From NCBI GenBank assembly GCA_049682815.1, contig JBAUII010000078.1, forward strand, positions 59,504 to 123,503: 64,000 nt of DNA, read 5' to 3'. The DNA is from DASWID01 sp049682815. Lineage in GTDB: Bacteria; Desulfobacterota_D; UBA1144; Nemesobacterales; CSP1-2. A model generated the notes under the pieces. The model had not been told where the DNA came from. It searched no databases and was given only the letters and a program-made list of their open reading frames with translations. Made by a program: the position numbers and the translations under genes. Position 1 is the first letter of the stretch; the number at the start of each line of letters is the position of its first letter. This document shows, one piece after another, positions 28,486 to 38,067 of this stretch.

Positions 28486-28572
28486 TAATTTATTCACTAT
28501 ACACTTGCAAATACCGAAAGCTATATTATTATTTTATATTTAATCTTTAGAATCTTTAGAGCATAATACAAG

Positions 28573-29088
28573 ATGAAAATTAAGGTTTCTGATATCGGTA
28601 ACGAGGGATTAAGTTTAAATCTATCCAAAGAGCCCAACTGGTTGGTAAACGCGCCTGATGTAGTCTCGGGTAAGGGAGGAATGCGCATATCTTCAGATTA
28701 TGAGATTCGGCTCCACGTCTCAAAGGTGCTAAATGAAATTCATGTACAGGGAAACGTCATTTTTTCTATTGTTTCTCCATGTTCAAGATGCCTCGATTCT
28801 GTTGAATCCAATCTTAAATCGGAAATAAATTTAACTCTCCTGCCACACAGACCTGGAATTGAAGGGGATGAGACCGGGGATTATGAGAGTTATGATGGAA
28901 ATGAAATTGATGTCGGTGGATACCTTAGAGAAATAATCGCAATGTCGCTTCCCGTGAAGATACTGTGCGGCGAACAGTGCCGCGGTCTCTGTCAAAATTG
29001 CGGTGTAAACCTGAACTCAGCCAGTTGCTCCTGCGAGGATGAATGGATCGACCCAAAGCTTGCTGTTCTCAGAAACGTAAAATTATAA
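28573..29088 (+). CDS. YceD/DUF177 family protein
   Basis: The 171-residue protein has the DUF177 pattern: SPCSRCLDSV in the centre and a C-terminal double cysteine motif CGEQCRGLCQNCGVNLN followed by DPKLAVLRNVKL. Members are linked to 23S rRNA or ribosome assembly and lie just before rpmF, here 16 bp away. The exact role is not established. Confidence 0.92.
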   Translation: MKIKVSDIGNEGLSLNLSKEPNWLVNAPDVVSGKGGMRISSDYEIRLHVSKVLNEIHVQGNVIFSIVSPCSRCLDSVESNLKSEINLTLLPHRPGIEGDETGDYESYDGNEIDVGGYLREIIAMSLPVKILCGEQCRGLCQNCGVNLNSASCSCEDEWIDPKLAVLRNVKL

Positions 29089-29104
29089 ACCGTGGAGAAA
29101 TCAG

Positions 29105-29287
29105 ATGGCACTTCCGAAGAGAAAAATTTCTAAATCAAGATCTGCAAAACGCAGAACTCATTATAAGCTCGCGCGTCCGGGTTTGTCAATTTGCCCAAAT
29201 TGTGGTGAAATGAAATCGCCGCATAGGATCTGTAAAAGTTGTGGCTTCTATAAAGGAAGGACATTTAAAAAAGAACCAGAAGTCTAA
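29105..29287 (+). CDS. rpmF: 50S ribosomal protein L32
   Basis: The 60-residue L32 has the basic N-terminus MALPKRKISKSRSAKRRTHY and a complete zinc ribbon, CPNC and CKSC, so it is the zinc-binding form. It is followed by fabD after 17 bp; the plsX and fabH genes that lie here in many bacteria are absent. Confidence 0.97.
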   Translation: MALPKRKISKSRSAKRRTHYKLARPGLSICPNCGEMKSPHRICKSCGFYKGRTFKKEPEV

Positions 29288-29304
29288 GCTTTTCAAGGGC
29301 GTGA

Positions 29305-30255
29305 ATGAAGGGCTTGAATTTGATGAAAGCATTTGTATTTCCTGGACAAGGGTCTCAATATGTGGGTATGGGGAAGGATCTCTACAGAACGTTTAAAATT
29401 GCGCGAACGACGTTTGAAGAGGCCAGTGATGTAACTGGAGTTGATCTTTGCAGGGTCTGTTTTGAAGACCGTTATGGGGAGTTGACACATACGATTAATG
29501 CTCAGCCGGCAATTGTTACAGTGAGCGTGGCTGCATTGAGAGTGATTTCTGAGGAAACAGAAATAAAAGCGGATTATGTAGCCGGACATAGTTTGGGTGA
29601 GTATACCGCGCTCGTCGCGAGTGAAGCGATGGATTTTAAAGATGCTGTATGGATTGTGAGAAAACGCGGGGAGTATATGCAGAATGCGGTCCCGTTGGGT
29701 GTTGGTGCAATGTCTGCCATCATAGGGCTCCAGAAGCACGAGGTGGAGAAAATCTGTAGCGAGGCTTCTGTAAATGGGTTTATAGTAACTCCTGCTAATT
29801 TCAATGCCCCGAGCCAGACGGTGATTTCTGGCAATAAAGAAGCTGTTGACAAGGCTACCGAGTTAGCGAGATCGAATGGGGCAAAAAGGGTGATTCCACT
29901 TGAAGTAAGTGCTCCTTTTCATTGTCCACTCATGGCCCCCGCAGCGGAAAAACTCCGTATGGATTTAGAAAAAATCGATATCTCGAGATATAAAATACCG
30001 GTTGTTACTAATGTTGATGCTAAACTAAATACCGACCCGGTAAAGACGAAAGCTACGCTTGTTGATCAAGTTAAAAGTCCTGTACAATGGTATGAATCGA
30101 TTAAGCTGTTATACGATATGGGTGTAAGGAAATTTATAGAGATAGGCCCAGGGAAAACACTCTCCGGTTTAATTAAAAGGTCAATTCCAGATCCGGTTGT
30201 ATTAAACGTGGAAAATATAAGTGGCTTAGAGTTGTTAAGAGATAATGACTTTTGA
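29305..30255 (+). CDS. fabD: Malonyl-CoA:ACP transacylase FabD
   Basis: FabD loads malonyl groups on acyl carrier protein for fatty-acid synthesis. The 316-residue protein has FVFPGQGSQYVGMG, the nucleophile elbow GHSLGEY with Ser96, and the catalytic His206 in APFHCPLM. The ATG at 29305 has an AAGGG site; an in-frame ATG at 29323 is also possible. It overlaps fabG by 11 bp. Confidence 0.96.
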   Translation: MKGLNLMKAFVFPGQGSQYVGMGKDLYRTFKIARTTFEEASDVTGVDLCRVCFEDRYGELTHTINAQPAIVTVSVAALRVISEETEIKADYVAGHSLGEYTALVASEAMDFKDAVWIVRKRGEYMQNAVPLGVGAMSAIIGLQKHEVEKICSEASVNGFIVTPANFNAPSQTVISGNKEAVDKATELARSNGAKRVIPLEVSAPFHCPLMAPAAEKLRMDLEKIDISRYKIPVVTNVDAKLNTDPVKTKATLVDQVKSPVQWYESIKLLYDMGVRKFIEIGPGKTLSGLIKRSIPDPVVLNVENISGLELLRDNDF

Positions 30256-30988
30256 TAATAAGATTGCTCTAATTACCGGTGCTTCTAGAGGAATTGGTAA
30301 GGCGATTGCTCTTGAACTTTCATCACGGGGTGCTTATGTGGTGGTAAATTATCACCGAAGCGTTTCGGCAGCGGAAGAAGTATCAAATAATATAGTAAAT
30401 TCTGGAGGAAAGTGTAAAATAAGTGGTTTTAATGTCTCTGATTTCACTCGGGTTCAAGAGGAAATCGATAAAGTCGCCGAAGAACTTGGGGGCTTGCATA
30501 TTCTGGTAAACAATGCGGGGATAACCAAGGATGGACTTTTACTGAGAATGAAGGAAAATGACTGGGACGAAGTTCTCTCGGTAAATTTGAAAGGCGTTTT
30601 TAATTGCACAAAAGCGGCGTCAAAAATAATGGTAAAACAGAGATACGGTAGGATTATAAACATAACATCTATCGTTGGAGAGATGGGTAATGTGGGACAA
30701 ACCAATTACTCTGCATCCAAGGCAGGTATAATTGGGTTTACAAAATCAACCGCTAAAGAGCTTGGATCAAGGAATATTACCGTAAACGCGATAAGTCCTG
30801 GATTCATCGAGACCGATATAACTCAAGATCTTTCACAGAAGATAAAAGACGCTTACATCGAAGCTATTCCGCTTGGGAGATTTGGAAAACCGCATGACGT
30901 AGCGAAGGCGGTTATGTTTCTGGCATCTGATGATGCTTCTTACATAACTGGTGAGGTAATAAGAGTGAATGGCGGGTTATACACATAA
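30245..30988 (+). CDS. fabG: 3-oxoacyl-ACP reductase FabG
   Basis: FabG is the NADPH-dependent first reductase of the elongation cycle. The 247-residue short-chain dehydrogenase has the GASRGIGKAIA nucleotide site, NNAGIT, the catalytic Tyr155-x3-Lys159 in NYSASKAG and the closing VNGGLYT. It overlaps fabD and is 25 bp before acpP. Confidence 0.97.
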   Translation: MTFDNKIALITGASRGIGKAIALELSSRGAYVVVNYHRSVSAAEEVSNNIVNSGGKCKISGFNVSDFTRVQEEIDKVAEELGGLHILVNNAGITKDGLLLRMKENDWDEVLSVNLKGVFNCTKAASKIMVKQRYGRIINITSIVGEMGNVGQTNYSASKAGIIGFTKSTAKELGSRNITVNAISPGFIETDITQDLSQKIKDAYIEAIPLGRFGKPHDVAKAVMFLASDDASYITGEVIRVNGGLYT

Positions 30989-31013
30989 AATCTATATTTA
31001 GGAGGATGAGAAA

Positions 31014-31265
31014 ATGGCAACTCAAGTTGACCAAGAAATAGTGAGCGCGGTAAAAAAAATGATAGCAAGCCAGCTTGGTAAGTCAGAGGATGAGATTACG
31101 CCCGACTCATCGTTTATTGAGGACTTAGGAGCAGATTCCCTGGATTTGGTTGAACTCATTATGTCAATGGAAGACAAATTTGGGCTTGAAATAGCCGATG
31201 AAGACGCTGAGAGTATTGTTACCGTCCAAGATGCTATCAATTTTATCATGGAGCGAAAAAAATAA
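31014..31265 (+). CDS. acpP: Acyl carrier protein
   Basis: The 83-residue acidic ACP carries the phosphopantetheine site Ser42 in GADSLDLVEL. A strong AGGAGG site precedes it. Its stop codon shares one base with the fabF start (TAATG), giving coupled translation. It is a few residues longer than E. coli AcpP at the N-terminus. Confidence 0.98.
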   Translation: MATQVDQEIVSAVKKMIASQLGKSEDEITPDSSFIEDLGADSLDLVELIMSMEDKFGLEIADEDAESIVTVQDAINFIMERKK

Positions 31266-32503
31266 TGAAAAGAAGGGTTGTGGTCACTGGAATTGGTTTG
31301 ATAACGCCAGTGGGGACTGGAAACAAATTGACCTGGGATGGTATATGTGAAGGCCGATCGGGTGTGCGAACTATCCAAAAATTTGATCCTGTAGCTGCTG
31401 ACTTGAAAACACACATTGCTGGCGAGGTTCTGGATTTTGACCCGAATGATTTTATGGATGCTAAGGATTTGAAAAAAGCAGATCGATTCATCCACTTTGC
31501 AATAGCTTCAACTAAACTGGCTCTTGATGACGCAGATCTTGAGATCACGGAAGAGCTATCTCCACGCGTTGGAACACTAATAGCTAGTGGAATTGGGGGT
31601 ATGGAGACACTTGTTAACACTCATTTTGTACTCCTGGAAAAAGGACCAAATCGTATATCTCCGTTTTTTATTCCATCGATGATTTCAAATATGGCAGCGG
31701 GGTTGGTATCTATCCGTTTTAATGCAAAAGGACCAAATTGTTGTACAACAACGGCATGCGCTGCAAGCGCTCATGCAATAGGCTATGCGGCGCACATGAT
31801 TGAAAGGGGCGATGCAGACGTAATGATAGCAGGAGGGACAGAAGCACCTATAATAACAATTGCTGTCGCTGGATTTAATGCGATGCGAGCACTGTCGACG
31901 AGAAATGACGAGCCGCATAGGGCGTCCAGACCCTTTGATAGGGAGCGTGATGGATTTGTGATGTCGGAAGGCGGTGGGACTGTAATTCTTGAGGAACTTG
32001 ACTATGCAAAAAAGCGTGGAGCGAGAATCTATGCCGAGCTTATAGGGTTTGGGATGAGTGCTGACGCGAATCATATCACGTCACCCACACTTGACGGTCC
32101 CATAAGATGCATGAGGCTTGCGCTCAATGACGCGGAATTAAACCCCGAAGATGTAGGTTATATAAATGCGCATGGCACGTCTACACCTCAAAATGATGTA
32201 AATGAGACGCGAGCAATTAAAGAGGTATTAAAGAGCCACGCCTATAATGTGCCGGTGAGTTCAACCAAGTCGATGACCGGTCATCTACTTGGGGCTGCCG
32301 GGGCGATAGAATCGGCCTTCACTGTTCTTTCACTTTATCACGGTATAATTCCGCCAACAATTAATCTGGACTATCCGGACCCTGAGTGTGACCTAGATTA
32401 TGTACCCAATCAAACAAGGGAACAAAAGATTAAGTATTCTCTTAGCAACTCATTCGGTTTCGGTGGCACTAACGCGTGTTTAGCTTTCAAAAGATTCGAA
32501 TGA
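31265..32503 (+). CDS. fabF: 3-oxoacyl-ACP synthase II FabF
   Basis: FabF condenses malonyl-ACP with acyl-ACP. The 412-residue thiolase-fold enzyme has the Cys-His-His triad: Cys165 in TTACAASAHAIG, His303 in NAHGTSTPQND and His340 in SMTGHLLGAAG. It closes the rpmF-fabDG-acpP-fabF run; 289 bases separate it from acnA. Confidence 0.97.
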   Translation: MKRRVVVTGIGLITPVGTGNKLTWDGICEGRSGVRTIQKFDPVAADLKTHIAGEVLDFDPNDFMDAKDLKKADRFIHFAIASTKLALDDADLEITEELSPRVGTLIASGIGGMETLVNTHFVLLEKGPNRISPFFIPSMISNMAAGLVSIRFNAKGPNCCTTTACAASAHAIGYAAHMIERGDADVMIAGGTEAPIITIAVAGFNAMRALSTRNDEPHRASRPFDRERDGFVMSEGGGTVILEELDYAKKRGARIYAELIGFGMSADANHITSPTLDGPIRCMRLALNDAELNPEDVGYINAHGTSTPQNDVNETRAIKEVLKSHAYNVPVSSTKSMTGHLLGAAGAIESAFTVLSLYHGIIPPTINLDYPDPECDLDYVPNQTREQKIKYSLSNSFGFGGTNACLAFKRFE

Positions 32504-32792
32504 TAGAATAAAGCTTAATTCTGTTCCGAACTTGAAACAAATCCGTACCGGTCTTCGGAGTTCTGGGGAAATTTCATTTTCCATTATATAGTATTAAGAG
32601 CAGATTAATTAAAAATGGCAAATAGATATTTGAAACACTCGGTATCGTTAATCAACTATTTTCAAACCTTAGAAATTTTGAATTGGTATAATTTGAGTAT
32701 TTAACGTAATTCGGTATTTTTAAAGATTATACAATTGTGTTTATTTCCCGAAGAGTAATTGATTGCAGTTTAAGTTCGTATGGTGAATAAAA
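32504..32792 (+). promoter_or_regulatory. fabF-acnA gap with an extended -10 promoter candidate
   Basis: TGG then TATAAT (32684-32692) forms an extended -10 element about 100 bases ahead of acnA; no strong -35 is visible. The rest of this AT-rich gap shows no gene or terminator. Confidence 0.35.
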
Positions 32793-35480
32793 TTGAGTGA
32801 AAATCTGAAGCGAGCGACATACACGAAATTTAAAACAACTGAGGGAGTGATTAACTTCTACTCTCTTGAGCTCCTTGAACAAAATTTGGGAATTAATATT
32901 TCAAGATTCCCTATCTCAATTAAGATCCTCATAGAAAATTTAATCCGTAATTTTGACGGGACGACAGTAAATTCCGATCATATAAATAACCTTGCAACTT
33001 GGAGTCCTGAAAAACACAAACCCGAAGAAATACCGTTTAAGCCAGCCCGCGTAATCCTTCAGGATTTTACGGGTGTGCCTTGTGTCGTCGACCTTGCTGC
33101 AATGCGATCAGTTGTTAAAATGATGGGTGGCGATCCAACCAGAATCAATCCGATCGTTCCTGTTGATCTTGTCATTGATCACTCAGTTCAGGTGGATTTC
33201 TTTGCTACCTCAGACTCTTTTTCAAGAAATGTAGAGATTGAGTACTCAAGAAACGGCGAGAGATATGCTTTTCTTAGATGGGCTCAAAGTGCATTTGATA
33301 ATTTCCGCGTTGTGCCTCCAGGCACGGGTATCGTTCATCAGGTTAATCTAGAATGCCTTGCAAGAGTTGTAGGCACGAGTGAGAATAATGGCGAAACGGT
33401 TGCATTTCCGGATACTCTTGTCGGTACTGATTCACACACAACTATGATCAACGGATTGAGTGTCCTCGGATGGGGGGTAGGGGGTATAGAAGCAGAGGCG
33501 TGTATGTTGGGGCAACCGCTTTATATGCTTATTCCCGAGGTTGTGGGATTCAAATTAAACGGCTTTTTACCGCAGGGAGTAACTGCCACAGATCTCGTTT
33601 TGACCGTGACAGAAATACTCAGGAAAAAGGGCGTAGTGGGTAAATTTGTAGAGTTTTTCGGTCCAGGCCTCAGCCACTTGAGCCTGTCAGATAAGGCAAC
33701 AATAGCAAATATGGCACCAGAATACGGCGCAACAATGGGATTCTTTCCTGTAGATATGGAAACACTCGGATATTTGAAGATGACAGGGCGAGACAGGCAA
33801 CTTGTCGAGCTTGTAGAGATCTATAATAAGGAACAGGGATTGTTCCGGACAGATGATATGGATGAACCTCTTTATAGCGATCTGATAGAACTCGATATAT
33901 CTACCATTGAGCCATCATTGGCAGGACCAACGAGACCTCAGGATCGGGTTTCACTAAGGAGCCTGAAGCAGTCTTATAGGAATAGCTTAAAGGCAAGATT
34001 GGGGAATGATAGTGACATAATTGACAAGAGTGTTGAGGTTGAGACCGGCGATGGAAGATACCGGTTATCGAATGGATCGGTTGTAATTTCAGCTATTACA
34101 AGTTGTACAAACACGTCGAATCCTACCGTAATGGTTGCTGCTGGTCTGCTTGCAAAAAAGGCTGTTGAACGTGGTATTAGTGTTAATCCTACAGTTAAAA
34201 CAAGCCTTGCCCCTGGCTCGAGGGTCGTTACTGATTATCTCGATGCTTCGGGCCTTACTCCTTACCTGGAGAAGTTGGGGTTTAACCTAGTGGGTTACGG
34301 TTGTACTACTTGTATCGGGAATAGCGGGCCACTCCCCGAACCAATTGAAGAAGCGATTAGAACACATGACCTCACTTGTGCTGCTGTACTGAGTGGTAAT
34401 AGGAATTTCGAGGGCAGAATTCACCCGTTTGTAAAATTTTCATACCTTGCTTCACCACCCCTTGTTGTCGCCTTCGGCCTTGCCGGAACAGTTGACATAG
34501 ATGTTTATAATGAACCTATTGGATATGATCGAGATAAGAATCCGGTTTACCTGAAGGACGTTTGGCCGTCACAAGAGGAAATTCGAACCACTATTGAAAG
34601 GGCACTGAATCCTGAGCTCTTTAGAGCTCAATACTCACATGTCTTTGAAGGTGACAACACTTGGAAATCCTTATCTACTCCAGAGGGAGGACAATATAGG
34701 TGGGACCCCGGATCAACTTACATACAAGAGCCGCCGTACTTTTTTGACTTCTCTCATGAACTACCAAAACTCAACGACATAAAGTCTGCAAAGGTGCTGG
34801 CACTTCTGGGAGATTCGGTTACAACCGACCACATTTCGCCGGCCGGGTCTATACCAAAAGATGGTCCTGCGGGAAAATTCTTGATTGAACACGGCGTTAA
34901 ACAACTTGACTTTAATAGCTTTGGATCTCGTCGAGGTAACCATGAGGTCATGATTCGTGGCACATTTGCTAACATCAGACTAAGAAACCTGTTGGTTCCG
35001 GGAGTCGAAGGTGGATGGACAATCCACGTACCAACGGGCGAGAAGATGAACATCTATGATGCGTCTAAGAAATATCAGGAAGAAGGCACACCGCTTATAG
35101 TAATAGGTGGAAAAGAATATGGCACTGGCAGCTCGCGCGACTGGGCTGCTAAGGGCACAGCGCTTCTTGGTATTAAAGCTGTAATTGCGGAAAGTTACGA
35201 ACGGATCCATAGAAGTAATTTAATTGGTATGGGGGTGTTACCGCTTCAGTTTAAGCCGGGAGAATCACGGGAGATGCATCAACTCTCTGGCTTTGAAGAT
35301 TATGATATAGTTGGCATTTCCGAGGGGCTGTCCCCTGGTGAGGATATCACAGTTAGAGTTCGTAATGGGAGCGGAAGCGTGAAAACTTTTAAGGTAATAT
35401 GCCGCTTAGACGGGCCAATTGAAGTAGAATACTACCGTAACGGTGGGATATTACAGACTGTTCTCAGGCAAATGATATGA
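32793..35480 (+). CDS. acnA: Aconitate hydratase (AcnA/IRP type)
   Basis: Aconitase interconverts citrate and isocitrate with a 4Fe-4S cluster. The 895-residue protein is of AcnA/IRP type, with cluster cysteines in SCTNTSNP and GCTTCIGNSG, LVGTDSHTTMI, and the swivel-domain motifs DHISPAGSIP and YGTGSSRDWAAKG. The start is a TTG with a weak ribosome site, but the N-terminus lines up with AcnA proteins. It opens the TCA block and is 74 bp before icd. Confidence 0.96.
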   Translation: MSENLKRATYTKFKTTEGVINFYSLELLEQNLGINISRFPISIKILIENLIRNFDGTTVNSDHINNLATWSPEKHKPEEIPFKPARVILQDFTGVPCVVDLAAMRSVVKMMGGDPTRINPIVPVDLVIDHSVQVDFFATSDSFSRNVEIEYSRNGERYAFLRWAQSAFDNFRVVPPGTGIVHQVNLECLARVVGTSENNGETVAFPDTLVGTDSHTTMINGLSVLGWGVGGIEAEACMLGQPLYMLIPEVVGFKLNGFLPQGVTATDLVLTVTEILRKKGVVGKFVEFFGPGLSHLSLSDKATIANMAPEYGATMGFFPVDMETLGYLKMTGRDRQLVELVEIYNKEQGLFRTDDMDEPLYSDLIELDISTIEPSLAGPTRPQDRVSLRSLKQSYRNSLKARLGNDSDIIDKSVEVETGDGRYRLSNGSVVISAITSCTNTSNPTVMVAAGLLAKKAVERGISVNPTVKTSLAPGSRVVTDYLDASGLTPYLEKLGFNLVGYGCTTCIGNSGPLPEPIEEAIRTHDLTCAAVLSGNRNFEGRIHPFVKFSYLASPPLVVAFGLAGTVDIDVYNEPIGYDRDKNPVYLKDVWPSQEEIRTTIERALNPELFRAQYSHVFEGDNTWKSLSTPEGGQYRWDPGSTYIQEPPYFFDFSHELPKLNDIKSAKVLALLGDSVTTDHISPAGSIPKDGPAGKFLIEHGVKQLDFNSFGSRRGNHEVMIRGTFANIRLRNLLVPGVEGGWTIHVPTGEKMNIYDASKKYQEEGTPLIVIGGKEYGTGSSRDWAAKGTALLGIKAVIAESYERIHRSNLIGMGVLPLQFKPGESREMHQLSGFEDYDIVGISEGLSPGEDITVRVRNGSGSVKTFKVICRLDGPIEVEYYRNGGILQTVLRQMI

Positions 35481-35554
35481 ACAAATGTTGAAATAAATTT
35501 ATTTTAATATAGATTTTCACTTCTGATTATCTATGACTATTAGGAGCTCTTGCA

Positions 35555-36802
35555 ATGACAGCTACAAATCTAAATGAAGGACAAAGAATAGAAATCAAGA
35601 AGGACGATGGAAGTCTTATTGTACCCGACAACCCTATTATTCCTTATATTGAGGGTGATGGGACTGGCCCGGATATCTGGCATGCTTCTGAGATCGTTTT
35701 TGATGCCGCCGTAAAGAAGGCATACGACGGTAGGAAAAAGATTGTATGGCATGAAGTTCTGGCAGGAGAGAAAGCATTTGTCGAAACCGGCAACTGGCTT
35801 CCTACAGAAACCTTAGAAAGCGTAAAAAGGTATATCGTTGCAATCAAGGGGCCCCTGACCACACCAGTAGGTGGAGGTATTCGTAGCTTAAACGTTGCCC
35901 TCAGACAGCAGCTTGACCTCTATGCGTGTGTCCGACCGGTCAGATATTTTAAGGGTACACCCTCGCCAGTTAAAAGACCAGAATTGATGGATCTAGTAAT
36001 ATTCCGTGAAAACACCGAGGATCTTTATGCTGGCATTGAATGGCAGAGTAATTCAGATGAAGCAAATATGGTAATTGATTTTCTGCGCAAAAACCTGAAT
36101 GTAACTATAAGACCCGGCTCAGGAATTGGCATTAAGCCGATAAGTCCATTTGGTACGAAGAGACTTGTAAGAAAAGCTATACAATACGGGATCAAGTATG
36201 ATAGAAGAAGCGTAACATTGATGCATAAAGGCAATATCATGAAGTTTACCGAAGGCGCCTTCAGAGATTGGGGATATGAATTGGCAAAAGAGGAATTTGG
36301 TGATGTGACCATTACCGAAGACGAGCTCTGGGAAAAACACGGGGGAAAGATGCCAGATAGTAAAATTCTTATTAAAGACAGGATTGCTGACAGCATGTTT
36401 CAGCAGATCCTGACAAGAACAGATGAGTATGATATAGTGACAACGCCGAATCTAAATGGAGATTACCTATCCGACGCTTCCGCGGCGCAGGTCGGAGGCC
36501 TGGGTATGGCACCCGGGGGGAATATAGGGGATCCCTATGCAGTTTTTGAAGCGACGCACGGAACCGCACCCAAATATGCCGGCCAAGACAAGGTAAATCC
36601 TGGCTCCGTGATTCTCTCAGGCGTGATGATGCTACAGTATCTTGGATGGAAAGATGCTGCGGACCTGATTGTCAAGGCTTTGGAAAAAACAATCATTGAC
36701 AAAACCGTAACATACGATCTCCATAGACAGATCGAAGGCGCAACCCTTCTTAAGTGTTCAGAGTTTGGTGAGAAGATTGTAGAAAACATGGATCGGGTTT
36801 AA
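35555..36802 (+). CDS. icd: NADP-type isocitrate dehydrogenase
   Basis: This enzyme oxidatively decarboxylates isocitrate to 2-oxoglutarate. The 415-residue protein resembles E. coli Icd, with IPYIEGDGTGPDIW, the substrate loop IRSLNVALRQ (its Ser equals the AceK target of E. coli), YAGIEWQS and ATHGTAPKYAGQDKVNPGS. No aceK lies nearby. It has a good AGGAG site and is 101 bp before mdh. Confidence 0.95.
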   Translation: MTATNLNEGQRIEIKKDDGSLIVPDNPIIPYIEGDGTGPDIWHASEIVFDAAVKKAYDGRKKIVWHEVLAGEKAFVETGNWLPTETLESVKRYIVAIKGPLTTPVGGGIRSLNVALRQQLDLYACVRPVRYFKGTPSPVKRPELMDLVIFRENTEDLYAGIEWQSNSDEANMVIDFLRKNLNVTIRPGSGIGIKPISPFGTKRLVRKAIQYGIKYDRRSVTLMHKGNIMKFTEGAFRDWGYELAKEEFGDVTITEDELWEKHGGKMPDSKILIKDRIADSMFQQILTRTDEYDIVTTPNLNGDYLSDASAAQVGGLGMAPGGNIGDPYAVFEATHGTAPKYAGQDKVNPGSVILSGVMMLQYLGWKDAADLIVKALEKTIIDKTVTYDLHRQIEGATLLKCSEFGEKIVENMDRV

Positions 36803-36903
36803 ATGTGAAATAGGTACAGAATTTAATCTCGTCTAAAATTTGGATTCTTAATCTAGTCACAGACAGCAATTTAAGAATGAAATCAATCATTGGAGGGTGA
36901 ATT

Positions 36904-37845
36904 ATGAGCAGACCAAAAATTTCTATTATAGGGGCTGGCAACGTTGGGGCCACGACTGCATTTAAAATTGCGGAATTGGAGGTTGGAGATGTAGTCCTTG
37001 TGGATATCATCGAAGACATGCCCCAGGGGAAGGCTTTAGATCTCATGGAAATGGGTCCGATCGCTGGATATGACGTCAATATTAAAGGAACCAACAGCTA
37101 CGATGACACAGAGAATTCGGACATCGTGGTGATCACATCCGGTATTCCAAGAAAACCCGGAATGAGTAGAGATGATCTACTATCAACAAATGCCATGATA
37201 GTAAAAGAAGTGACGGGCGAGGTAATGAAGAGATCACCAAATTCGATTCTAATTTTAGTGACTAACCCTCTCGATGCGATGGTCTATGTAGCTCACGAGG
37301 TCAGCAAATTTCCTAGCGGAAGAATAATGGGAATGGCCGGTGTGCTGGACTCTACAAGATTCAGAACCTTTATATCTATGGAGCTAGGGGTTTCGGTAGA
37401 AAACATTCATGCATTTGTCCTTGGTGGACATGGTGATGACATGGTGCCTCTTGCAAGATACACTACGGTTGCTGGCGTTCCTATTACTGAGCTACTTCCT
37501 GAAGACCGGATTAATTCGATGGTTCAGAGGACACGCGACGGAGGCGCGGAAATTGTAAAGTTGTTGAAGACGGGGAGTGCCTTCTATGCACCTGCTGCCT
37601 CAACGGCGGAAATGGTAGAGTCAATACTTAAAGATAAGAAGAAAATCCTCCCGTGCTGCGTCCTGGCAAATGGCAAATATGGCATTAAGGATGCGTTTGT
37701 AGGACTGCCTGTAAAACTTGGGAGAGCAGGTATTGAAGAGATTTTCGAAATAGACCTCACAAAAGAAGAACTCGCTAAATTACATGTTTCAGCCAATCAT
37801 GTAAAAGAATTAATCGAAAGAATACATGAATTAGGAGTCTTATAA
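36904..37845 (+). CDS. mdh: Malate dehydrogenase (LDH-like type)
   Basis: The 313-residue enzyme reversibly oxidises malate to oxaloacetate. It has the GAGNVG nucleotide loop (10-15), Asp34 which favours NAD, the malate-type loop IPRKPGMSRDDLL and the catalytic His in GGHGDDMV. It belongs to the lactate-dehydrogenase-like MDH group rather than the E. coli Mdh group. A GGAGGG site precedes it. Confidence 0.96.
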   Translation: MSRPKISIIGAGNVGATTAFKIAELEVGDVVLVDIIEDMPQGKALDLMEMGPIAGYDVNIKGTNSYDDTENSDIVVITSGIPRKPGMSRDDLLSTNAMIVKEVTGEVMKRSPNSILILVTNPLDAMVYVAHEVSKFPSGRIMGMAGVLDSTRFRTFISMELGVSVENIHAFVLGGHGDDMVPLARYTTVAGVPITELLPEDRINSMVQRTRDGGAEIVKLLKTGSAFYAPAASTAEMVESILKDKKKILPCCVLANGKYGIKDAFVGLPVKLGRAGIEEIFEIDLTKEELAKLHVSANHVKELIERIHELGVL

Positions 37846-37950
37846 GATTTAAAATCAGAGTAAGTTATTCTGAAATAAGAATAATCAGACCGAACCACTG
37901 TTTTTTAGAATGACATGGATTTCTTATTGCAAGGTTTAACTTCCGCCTTC

Positions 37951-37978
37951 TTGACTTTCCATATAAAATTATTATACT
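37951..37978 (+). promoter_or_regulatory. Probable promoter of the frdABCD operon
   Basis: TTGACT (37951-37956), 16 bp and TATACT (37973-37978) lie about 90 bases upstream of frdA in the 222-bp mdh-frdA gap. Confidence 0.5.
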
Positions 37979-38067
37979 TTGACCCCCGAGTATGTGGGAA
38001 TGAGTTACAAATCTCCTCGTCTCGTTTAGATTCGTTCAACTTCACAAGAAAAATAGGATAAATAAAG

